Shown here: piece by piece, positions 57,333 to 64,000 of the stretch
Layout: the number at the start of each line of letters is the position of its first letter
How positions within the stretch are numbered: the stretch's first letter is position 1
NCBI GenBank assembly: GCA_024372625.1
Contig: CP099605.1
Span: 3,129,001 to 3,193,000, forward strand
DNA length: 64,000 nt
Origin: Comamonadaceae bacterium OTU4NAUVB1
GTDB lineage: Bacteria > Pseudomonadota > Gammaproteobacteria > Burkholderiales > Burkholderiaceae_C
Direction: 5' to 3'
The notes under the pieces: generated by a model
Told to the model about the DNA's origin: nothing
The model's database searches: none
The model's input: only the letters and a program-made list of their open reading frames with translations
Made by a program: the position numbers and the translations under genes

Positions 57333-58184
57333 TCAGCCTCGTCCGGCGGCGGCGCGGTACAGCCCGTCGACCTTGGGCACGTTGGCCTCCAGGATGCGGA
57401 TGCGATCGCTGCCGCTCGGGTGGGTCGACAGGAAGCCGATGCCGCCCTGGTTCTTGGAGGCGGTGGCCATCTTGCGCCAGAGCGACACCGACGCGCGCGG
57501 GTCGTAGCCGGCGCGCGCGGCGAGTTCGAGGCCGACCAGATCGGCGTCGGTCTCGTCGCTGCGGCTGAACTTGAGCGTGATGAGTTCGGTGCCGGCGCGC
57601 GCGGCGAGGTTGCCGACCTCGCCCAGGCCGAGGATCTGGGCGCCGAGCGACAGCGCCGCGCCGGTGCCGGCGTTCTTGGCCACGCGCGCGCGGGCGTGCT
57701 CGCGCAGGGCGTGGGCCATCTCGTGGCCCATCACCATCGCGACCTCGTCGTCGGTGAGCTTGAGCTGCGCGAGGATGCCGGTGTAGAAGGCGATCTTGCC
57801 GCCGGGCAGGCAGAAGGCGTTGATCTGCGGGCTCTCGATCAGGTTGACCTCCCACTTCCACTGCGCGGCGCGCGAGTTCCACTGGGCCGCGAACGGGATC
57901 AGACGCGCCGCGATGCCGCGCAGGCGCTGCACCTGCGGCTGGTCGTCCGGCAGCAGCGCGCCCTTGCCCCGGGCCTCGGCCGTCAGCTGGGTGTATTGCT
58001 GGGCGCCGGCCTGCTCGATGTCGTCGGCCGGCACGATGTTGCGCGCCACCGAGGACCTGCCCACGCTGACCTGCGCCAGCGCGGGCGCGGCGGCCAGCAC
58101 GGACGCCGCCCCGCCGGCGGCCAGCAGCAGAAAGGAACGGCGGTCTCGCCAGGGCCCGGACGCGGGCATGCAGTTGGAACACAT
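57333..58184 (-). CDS. M48 family metalloprotease, exported
   Basis: This 283-residue zinc metalloprotease has a twin-arginine-like signal (DRRSFLLLAAGGAASVLAAA). Its catalytic domain has HEMAH (AMVMGHEMAHALREHARARV) and a downstream glutamate in SRSDETDADLVGLELAARAG as third ligand. It resembles soluble periplasmic proteases of the BepA/LoiP group, which act in outer-membrane protein quality control, but lacks a visible TPR domain. The ATG at 58184 is chosen; an internal ATG at residue 6 is also possible. It is divergent from the AmpG-like permease. Confidence 0.92.
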   Translation of the reverse strand: MCSNCMPASGPWRDRRSFLLLAAGGAASVLAAAPALAQVSVGRSSVARNIVPADDIEQAGAQQYTQLTAEARGKGALLPDDQPQVQRLRGIAARLIPFAAQWNSRAAQWKWEVNLIESPQINAFCLPGGKIAFYTGILAQLKLTDDEVAMVMGHEMAHALREHARARVAKNAGTGAALSLGAQILGLGEVGNLAARAGTELITLKFSRSDETDADLVGLELAARAGYDPRASVSLWRKMATASKNQGGIGFLSTHPSGSDRIRILEANVPKVDGLYRAAAGRG

Positions 58185-58353
58185 GCGGGAATAATAAGCA
58201 GCCGTCCGAGGGCGGCGCGATCCGGCGCATCCACCGTCCTCGTGCGGGAATGGACGCCGTCGCGGCCGCCGCGCGCCGCCGATCGGGAGCCTTCATCCCC
58301 CGCCGCGCCGCCCGGCCACCCCGGTCCCGTCCTTTTTCCAGTCACGCCCGCCC

Positions 58354-59733
58354 ATGTCCTCCCCCTCCCCGGTCGCCGCCGCCGACCCCGTCGCCTCCCC
58401 CGCGCCCGCCGCGCCGGTTTCCTGGCGCGAGGCGCTGCGCGTCTACCTGGAGCCGGCCACGCTGCGCATGCTGGCGCTGGGGTTCTCCGCCGGCCTGCCG
58501 CTGCTGCTGGTGCTGGGGACGCTGAGCTTCCGCCTGCGCGAGGCCGGCATCGACCGCACCACCATCGGCTACCTGAGCTGGGTCGGCCTGGCGTATGGCT
58601 TCAAGTGGGTCTGGGCGCCGCTGGTGGACCGGCTGCCGGTGCCACCCTTGACCACGCTGCTGGGCCAGCGCCGCGGCTGGCTGCTGCTGTCGCAGGGCAT
58701 GGTGGTGGCGGGCCTGATCGGCATGGCGCTGACCGATCCGGGCGCGGGCGCCGGGCTGGGGCCGATCGTGGGTTTCGCGGTGCTGGTGGCCTTCGGCTCG
58801 GCGACGCAGGACATCGCGCTGGACGCCTTCCGCATCGAGTCGGCCGAGACGCGCAAGCAGGCCGCGCTGGCCGCCGCCTACCAGACCGGCTACCGCCTGG
58901 CCATGATCTGGGCCGGCGCCGGGGTGCTGTGGATCGCCGCCTGGGCCGAACTCGCCGGTGCCACCGGCTACCAGAACGCCGGCTGGCGCGCCGCCTACCT
59001 CGCCATGGCGGCGTCGATGGCCGTCGGCGTGCTGACGGTGCTCGTGTCGGCCGAGCCGGCGCGCCGCGCGCTGCCGCGCGCGCGCAACGCCGCCGCCTGG
59101 CTGCACGACGTGCTGGTCGCGCCCTTCGCCGACTTCTTCGGGCGCTACGGCTGGCAGGCCGCGATGATCCTCGCGCTGATCGCCGTCTACCGCATCAGCG
59201 ACGTGGTGATGGGCATCATGGCCAACCCGTTCTACGTCGACATGGGCTTCACCAAGGAGCAGGTGGCCTCGGTGAGCAAGGTCTTCGGCGTGATCATGAC
59301 GCTGGTGGGCGCCTTCGTGGGCGGGGTGCTGTCGATGCGCCTGGGCGTGATGCGCGTGCTGATGCTGGGCGCGGTGCTCAGCGCGGCGAGCAACCTGCTG
59401 TTCGCGCTGCTGGCCACGCGCGGACACGACGTGACGATGCTGGTGATGGTGGTGTCGGCCGACAACCTCGCCGGCGGCATCGCCTCGGCGGCCTTCATCG
59501 CCTACCTCTCCAGCCTGACCAACGTCACCTACTCGGCCACCCAGTACGCCCTGTTCAGCTCGCTGATGCTGCTGCTGCCCAAGTTCATCGCCGGCTATTC
59601 GGGCCGCTTCGTCGACGCCTACGGCTACGTGCCGTTCTTCGTCGGCACCGCCGCGCTGGGACTGCCGGTGCTGGTGCTGGTGGCGCTGGCCGCGCGCTCC
59701 GGGCGCGGCGGGCGCGGCGGGCGCGGGTCCTGA
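58354..59733 (+). CDS. ampG: AmpG-family MFS permease (muropeptide transporter-like)
   Basis: This 459-residue permease has 12 or more expected helices. AmpG imports anhydro-muropeptides for cell-wall recycling. The N-terminal features YLEPATLRMLALGFSAGLPL and GYLSWVGLAYGFKWVWAPLV, and later GSATQDIALDAFRIESAE and ISDVVMGIMANPFYVDMGF, are typical. A proline/alanine-rich N-terminal 20 residues precede the first helix. The assignment to AmpG rather than a related MFS subfamily is likely but not certain. There is no Shine-Dalgarno before the ATG at 58354. Confidence 0.9.
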   Translation: MSSPSPVAAADPVASPAPAAPVSWREALRVYLEPATLRMLALGFSAGLPLLLVLGTLSFRLREAGIDRTTIGYLSWVGLAYGFKWVWAPLVDRLPVPPLTTLLGQRRGWLLLSQGMVVAGLIGMALTDPGAGAGLGPIVGFAVLVAFGSATQDIALDAFRIESAETRKQAALAAAYQTGYRLAMIWAGAGVLWIAAWAELAGATGYQNAGWRAAYLAMAASMAVGVLTVLVSAEPARRALPRARNAAAWLHDVLVAPFADFFGRYGWQAAMILALIAVYRISDVVMGIMANPFYVDMGFTKEQVASVSKVFGVIMTLVGAFVGGVLSMRLGVMRVLMLGAVLSAASNLLFALLATRGHDVTMLVMVVSADNLAGGIASAAFIAYLSSLTNVTYSATQYALFSSLMLLLPKFIAGYSGRFVDAYGYVPFFVGTAALGLPVLVLVALAARSGRGGRGGRGS

Positions 59734-59815
59734 GGGCGCCCGCCAGCGCGCCAGGTCCATTGCCCCTGCTGTAGGCTGCGGAACTTTCCACGTCCGCCAC
59801 CCGTCCTCACACACC

Positions 59816-61057
59816 GTGCCCAACCGAATCACCCCCCTACGGATCAGCGCCTACACCGCCACGTCGGCCGTCGGCATCGGCAAGGCGTCGCTGCTCGCGG
59901 CGCTCGAACAGTCGCGCAGCGGCCTGCGCGCCAACGATTTCGTCGACGAGACGTCCGGGCACGCCCCACCGCCGCCGCTGCCGACCTGGATCGGCCGGGT
60001 CGACGGCCTGGAGGCGCTGCGCCTGCCCGAGGCGCTCGCCGCCTGGGACTGCCGCAACAACCGGCTGGCCTGGCTGGGCCTGGAGGCCGACGGCTTCCGC
60101 GACGCCGTGGCCGCGGCGCGCGAGAAGCACGGTCCCGCGCGCGTCGCCGTGATCCTGGGCACGTCCACCTCGAGCATCGGCGAGACCGAGGCCGCCTACA
60201 CCCGGCTCGACGCCGAGGGCGCCTTCCCCGCCGACCAGCGCCGCCCCCGCGTGCACACGCCGCACTCGCTGTCGCTGTTCGTGCAGGAGGCGCTGGGCCT
60301 GGAGGGCCCCAACGAGACCATCTCCACCGCCTGCTCGTCGAGCGCCAAGGCCTTCGCCTCGGCCGAGCGGCTGATCCGGCTCGGGCTGATCGACGCGGCG
60401 GTGGTGGGCGGCGTCGACACGCTGTGCGGCAGCGTGCTCTACGGCTTCAACTCGCTCGAACTGGTGTCCACGCGCCCCTGCCGCCCGTTCGACGCCGAAC
60501 GCGACGGCATCAGCCTGGGCGAGGCGGCCGGCTTCGCGCTGCTCGAACGCGCGGACGAAGGAGAGGTCGGCGGCACCGACGCCCGGCTGCTGCTGCTGGG
60601 CTATGGCGAGGCGAGCGACGCGCACCACATGTCGACCCCGCACCCGCAGGGGCTGGGCGCCGAGCGCGCGCTCGACGACGCCCTGGCGCGCGCGGGCGTG
60701 GCACCGGCGGACATCGGCTACATCAACATGCACGGCACGGCCAGCACCAAGAACGACGAGGTCGAGGGCGCGCTGGTCAAGCGCCGCTTTCCCGCCACTA
60801 CCCACGCCAGCTCCACCAAGGGCTTCACCGGCCACACGCTGGGCGCGGCGGGCATCGTCGAGGCGGTGGTCAGCCTGCTGGCGCTGGAGACCGGTCTCCT
60901 GCCCGGCACCATCAACACCACCGCGCTGGACGCCGAGTGCGGCCCGCAGATCCGGCTCGAACCCGCGCGCGCCGACGTGCGTCTGGCGCTGTCGAACTCG
61001 TTCGGCTTCGGCGGCAACAACTGCTCCCTCATCTTCGGCAAGGACATCCCGGCATGA
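59816..61057 (+). CDS. beta-ketoacyl-ACP synthase (FabF-like, secondary-metabolism type)
   Basis: This 413-residue condensing enzyme has a complete active site: C173 (STACSSSAKAF), H306 (YINMHGTAST), K335 (SSTKGF) and H340 (GHTLGAAG), plus the glycine loop NSFGFGGNNC. It condenses an acyl group with malonyl-ACP. It is the type found with aryl-polyene or other type II polyketide-like clusters rather than housekeeping FabF, judging by context. The start is a GTG at 59816. It overlaps the next gene by four bases and heads a three-gene set. No ACP is nearby. Confidence 0.9.
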   Translation: MPNRITPLRISAYTATSAVGIGKASLLAALEQSRSGLRANDFVDETSGHAPPPPLPTWIGRVDGLEALRLPEALAAWDCRNNRLAWLGLEADGFRDAVAAAREKHGPARVAVILGTSTSSIGETEAAYTRLDAEGAFPADQRRPRVHTPHSLSLFVQEALGLEGPNETISTACSSSAKAFASAERLIRLGLIDAAVVGGVDTLCGSVLYGFNSLELVSTRPCRPFDAERDGISLGEAAGFALLERADEGEVGGTDARLLLLGYGEASDAHHMSTPHPQGLGAERALDDALARAGVAPADIGYINMHGTASTKNDEVEGALVKRRFPATTHASSTKGFTGHTLGAAGIVEAVVSLLALETGLLPGTINTTALDAECGPQIRLEPARADVRLALSNSFGFGGNNCSLIFGKDIPA

Positions 61058-61875
61058 GCGCGACCCCGAACCGCACGCCCACGCTCTACATCGAGGGCCC
61101 GGCCCTGTGGGCGCCGACCCTGCCGGGCTGGGACATCGCCCGCGCGGCCTTCACCGGCCGGGGCGAGCCGGTCGATCCGCCGGCCAAGCGGCCGTCGCCG
61201 CAGGTGCTGGCGCCGGCGGAGCGCCGCCGCGCGCCCGACACCGTGGCGCTGTCGCTGGAGGTGGCGGCGCAGGCCATCGCCGCCTCCGGGCGCGAGGCGC
61301 GCGACCTGCCGTGCGTGTTCGCCTCGGCGCACGGCGACCTGGGCATCAACGACTACATGTGCGGGACGCTGGCCAACGACCCGACGCTGCTCTCGCCGAT
61401 CAAGTTCCACAACTCGGTGCACAACGCCGCCGTGGGCTACTGGACCATCGGCACGGGCTGCATGGCGGCGAGCAACTCGCTCGCGGCCTACGAGTCCACC
61501 TTCGCCGCCGCGCTGCTGGAGACCGCCGCGCAGTGCGCCGCCGATGCGCAGGCGGTGCTGCTGGTGGGCTACGACATGCCGGCGGTCGGCGCGCTGGCCT
61601 CGGTGACGACCAGCCGCGGCCTGCTGGCCGTGGCGCTGGTGGTCGCGCCCGAGCGCACCGAGCGCACGGTGGCCGCCTTCGACTGGTCGCTCGTGTCCGG
61701 CGAGGCGCCGGCCGCCGCGCCGCGTTCGGCCGCCGCGCGGACGCTGGCGGGCAACGCCATGGCCGATGCGCTACCGCTGTTCGAGGCGCTGGCGGACACC
61801 GGCGCCTTCCCGGCGACGGTATCGCTGCCGCTGGCGCCCCGCCTTTCGCTGCGGCTGCAACTCCACGGACTCTGA
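61054..61875 (+). CDS. beta-ketoacyl synthase-like / chain-length-factor-like protein
   Basis: This 273-residue protein is a shortened thiolase-fold protein of the ketoacyl-synthase N-terminal type seen in aryl-polyene clusters. It keeps a cysteine at the nucleophile position (C136, IGTGCMAASNSL) but ends before the region that carries the two catalytic histidines. It is therefore unlikely to condense on its own and may pair with the upstream synthase. Its start overlaps the upstream stop (ATGA), so the two are co-translated in a way that suits a heterodimer. Confidence 0.85.
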   Translation: MSATPNRTPTLYIEGPALWAPTLPGWDIARAAFTGRGEPVDPPAKRPSPQVLAPAERRRAPDTVALSLEVAAQAIAASGREARDLPCVFASAHGDLGINDYMCGTLANDPTLLSPIKFHNSVHNAAVGYWTIGTGCMAASNSLAAYESTFAAALLETAAQCAADAQAVLLVGYDMPAVGALASVTTSRGLLAVALVVAPERTERTVAAFDWSLVSGEAPAAAPRSAAARTLAGNAMADALPLFEALADTGAFPATVSLPLAPRLSLRLQLHGL

Positions 61876-61884
61876 GACGACCCC

Positions 61885-63564
61885 ATGCCGAACGTTTCCC
61901 TCTCGCCCGCCCGCCCCGAAGACACCGTCACGCACGACGTGGTCGTCATGGGTGGCGGCCTCGCCGGCCTGACGCTGGCCCTGCAGCTCAAGCGGCAGTT
62001 CGGCGACATCGACGTGCTGGTGCTGGAGCGCCGCGCGCACCCGGTGCCGCACGCGACGCACAAGGTGGGCGAGTCGTCGGTCGAGATCGGGGCGCACTAC
62101 TTCGACACCGTGCTGGGGCTCAAGCCGCACCTGCAGGGCGAGCAGTTGCGCAAGTTCGGCTTCCGCTTCTTCTTCAGCGAAGGCCGGCGCGACATCGACC
62201 GCGTGACCGAGGTCGGCGCGAGCCGCTACATGTCGGTGCCCAGCTACCAGATCGACCGCGGCATCTTCGAGAACTACCTCGCCGAGGAAGCCGCGCGGCG
62301 CGGCGTGAAGTTCATCGACCATGCGATGGTCCGCCAGCTCGACCTGGCCGGGGACGCCCACACGCCGCACCGCCTGAGCTGGACGCAGGACGGCGCCACG
62401 CACGCCATCGAGGCGCGCTGGGTGGTCGACGCCTGCGGGCGCGCCGGCATCATCAAGCGCAAGCTGGGGCTGGCCGAGCCCAACGCGCACGACGTCAACG
62501 CCGTGTGGTTCCGCATCGGCGCGCGCATCACGCTGGACGAATGGAGCGACGACGCGCAATGGCGCGCGCGCTGCGAGCCGCAGGCGCGCTGGCTCTCGAC
62601 CAACCACCTGGTCGGGGCGGGCTACTGGGTGTGGCTGATCCCGCTGGCCTCGGGTTCGCATTCGGTGGGCATCGTGGCCGACCCGAAATACCACCCGCTG
62701 GAACACATGGACACGTTCGACAAGGCGATGGACTGGCTCGCGACCTACCAGCCGCGCCTGTTCGACGAACTCGACGGCCAGCGCGAGAACCTCCAGGACT
62801 TCGCCTTCTTCCGCAAGTTCTCCTATGGCTGCAAGCAGGTGTTCTCGGGCGACCGCTGGGCGCTCACGGGCGAGGCGGGCCTGTTCCTGGATCCCTTCTA
62901 CTCGCCGGGCAGCGATTTCATCGCCATCGGCAACACCTACATCTGCGACCTGATCGCGCACGACCGCGCCGGCCATTCGGTGGCCGCGCGCGCCCAGCTC
63001 TACGACCAGATCTACCACTCGTTCTACGAGAGCACCCTGGCCCTCTACCAGGACCAGTACGGCCTCTTCGGCGACCCCGAGGTGCTGCCGGTGAAGGTCA
63101 TCTGGGACTACACCTACTACTGGGCCGTGCTCTCGCGGCTGTTCTTCCACGACCGCCTGACCGACCTCGCCCTGCTGGGCCGCGTGAAGGACGAGATGCT
63201 CCAGTGCCAGCACCTCAACGTCGCCGTGCAGGATTTCCTGCGCGACTGGTCGGTCGTGAGCGAGAAGCGCAACCCGGCCGTGATGCTCGACCAGTCGAAG
63301 CTGCCGTGGTTCGCCGAACTCAACCGCAGCCTCAACGACACCCTGGACGACGAGGCCTTCGTCGAACGCATGCGCGCGGCGCTCGCGCAGTTGCGGGCCC
63401 TCGCCGTCGAACTCCTGGCGCGGGCGCGCGAGACCCATCCCGGCCTCGCCGCCGAGGCGCTCGACGCGTTGCTGGCGCCGACGGACGCGCGCCCGGCGCG
63501 GGCCGGCGCCGCCGGATCGCGGCCCATGCTCTTCGGCATGGACGCCATCGCCGAGCCGGCCTGA
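61885..63564 (+). CDS. FAD-dependent oxidoreductase, tryptophan-halogenase-like
   Basis: This 559-residue flavoprotein has the FAD motif VVVMGGGLAGLTLALQL. It also has a W-x-W-x-I-P motif (GYWVWLIPLASGSHSVGI), the hallmark of flavin-dependent halogenases, and DPFYSPGSDFIAIGNTYICD near the flavin. A lysine in GEQLRKFGFRFFFSEG sits where the halogenase catalytic lysine is expected, though this alignment is by eye. It may chlorinate or brominate the product of the adjacent synthases, or be a non-halogenating relative. It lies 9 bases after the previous gene. Confidence 0.85.
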   Translation: MPNVSLSPARPEDTVTHDVVVMGGGLAGLTLALQLKRQFGDIDVLVLERRAHPVPHATHKVGESSVEIGAHYFDTVLGLKPHLQGEQLRKFGFRFFFSEGRRDIDRVTEVGASRYMSVPSYQIDRGIFENYLAEEAARRGVKFIDHAMVRQLDLAGDAHTPHRLSWTQDGATHAIEARWVVDACGRAGIIKRKLGLAEPNAHDVNAVWFRIGARITLDEWSDDAQWRARCEPQARWLSTNHLVGAGYWVWLIPLASGSHSVGIVADPKYHPLEHMDTFDKAMDWLATYQPRLFDELDGQRENLQDFAFFRKFSYGCKQVFSGDRWALTGEAGLFLDPFYSPGSDFIAIGNTYICDLIAHDRAGHSVAARAQLYDQIYHSFYESTLALYQDQYGLFGDPEVLPVKVIWDYTYYWAVLSRLFFHDRLTDLALLGRVKDEMLQCQHLNVAVQDFLRDWSVVSEKRNPAVMLDQSKLPWFAELNRSLNDTLDDEAFVERMRAALAQLRALAVELLARARETHPGLAAEALDALLAPTDARPARAGAAGSRPMLFGMDAIAEPA

Positions 63565-63609
63565 GCCGTCCGCGGAGTGCCGGGGTGCCCCGGGCGCCCG
63601 GCCACGCCG

Positions 63610-63625
63610 TTTACCCCATCTTTAC
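63610..63625 (+). promoter_or_regulatory. direct repeat upstream of the response regulator
   Basis: TTTAC occurs at 63610-63614 and again at 63621-63625, a spacing of 11 bases. This helical-turn spacing is typical of sites bound by OmpR-family regulators. It lies 36 bases before the regulator's ATG, so autoregulation is plausible. Confidence 0.4.
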
Positions 63626-63661
63626 GGAGCATTCAAGCCGGCTTGCCGGCCGCGACCCATC

Positions 63662-64000
63662 ATGGCCCGCATGAGCACCCCCCAACTCCTGATGATCGAA
63701 GACGACGCCCGCCTCGCGCAGATGGTGAGCGAGTACCTGACGCAGTCGGGCTTCGCCTTCGCGCACGCGGCCGACGGCGCGAGCGGCATCGAACAGCTGC
63801 AGCAGCGTTCGCCCGACCTGGTCATCCTCGACCTCATGCTGCCCGACATCGACGGCCTGGAGGTGTGCCGCCGCATCCGCGCCCTGCCGGGGGCGCTGTC
63901 GCGCGTGGCGATCCTGATGCTGACGGCCAAGGGCGATCCGATGGACCGGATCATCGGCCTGGAGATCGGCGCCGACGACTACCTGCCCAAGCCGTTCGAG
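63662..64000 (+). CDS. OmpR-family response regulator (partial, N-terminal receiver)
   Basis: This is the first 113 codons of a two-component response regulator, cut by the right edge. The receiver domain has the acidic pair in LMIEDDARLA, the phosphorylated aspartate in LVILDLMLPDIDGLEV, a conserved threonine in ILMLTAKGDP and lysine in YLPKPFE. The KPFE end is typical just before an OmpR-type winged-helix domain, which would follow outside the window, probably with a sensor kinase. The start is the ATG at 63662, or the ATG three codons later (63671). Confidence 0.93.
   Translation, partial: MARMSTPQLLMIEDDARLAQMVSEYLTQSGFAFAHAADGASGIEQLQQRSPDLVILDLMLPDIDGLEVCRRIRALPGALSRVAILMLTAKGDPMDRIIGLEIGADDYLPKPFE

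Overview
The window is a high-GC chromosomal segment (about 68-70% G+C by eye) from a betaproteobacterium. It is most likely a member of the Burkholderiales, and probably of the Comamonadaceae. This placement rests on several features: an EIIA-HPr-EI phosphotransferase set without a sugar permease, the str operon ending in rpsJ next to a separate rplC-to-rpsQ operon, hemJ beside hemB, a small DUF4148-like secreted protein, and the overall protein character. The species cannot be named from the sequence. Both ends are cut inside genes: an acyl-CoA synthetase on the left and an OmpR-type response regulator on the right.

Layout. 1-7.6 kb: acyl-CoA ligase end, zwf, the EIIA/HPr/EI relay, a lipoprotein, a DUF4197 protein, a TlpA-like thioredoxin, a GNAT acetyltransferase and a peroxiredoxin. 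7.6-17.9 kb: two ribosomal operons on the minus strand. The str operon runs rpsL-rpsG-fusA-tuf-rpsJ. A strong terminator and a new promoter follow it, and then comes rplC-rplD-rplW-rplB-rpsS-rplV-rpsC-rplP-rpmC-rpsQ, which ends at its own terminator. 17.9-25.3 kb: a D,D-carboxypeptidase, an alpha/beta hydrolase, a thioredoxin-like ferredoxin, a VanZ protein, hemJ, a candidate small RNA antiparallel to hemB, hemB, a CorA-like transporter and a LysR regulator. 25.3-28.8 kb: a small secreted protein, a dienelactone hydrolase, a DsbA-fold isomerase, an SDR and a MarC protein. 28.8-32.6 kb: a complete MCE/Mla-type lipid-transport operon. 32.7-35.4 kb: a GMC oxidoreductase, then a TSUP transporter preceded by a leader that ends in a terminator. 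35.5-40.4 kb: the cell-shape operon mreB-mreC-mreD-mrdA. 40.7-44.1 kb: gatCAB. 44.1-46.4 kb: a DUF4124 protein, pyrE and an exonuclease III. 46.5-53.6 kb: a lower-GC type I restriction-modification island, hsdR-hsdS-(PDDEXK/DUF1016)-hsdM. 53.8-56.6 kb: an MFS exporter with a cyclophilin-like partner and a divergent LysR gene. 56.7-59.7 kb: a ClpP-like protease, an M48 metalloprotease and an AmpG-type permease. 59.8-63.6 kb: a ketosynthase / chain-length-factor-like / flavin-halogenase-like trio. 63.7 kb: the start of a two-component regulator.

How the parts work together. Most of the window is housekeeping: translation, heme synthesis, cell-wall elongation, tRNA amidation and outer-membrane lipid traffic. 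The accessory or less explained pieces are the restriction island with its extra nuclease gene, the three-gene polyketide-like cassette, the candidate RNA between hemJ and hemB, and the leader upstream of the TSUP transporter. All functional statements come from reading motifs and context; no database search was run.
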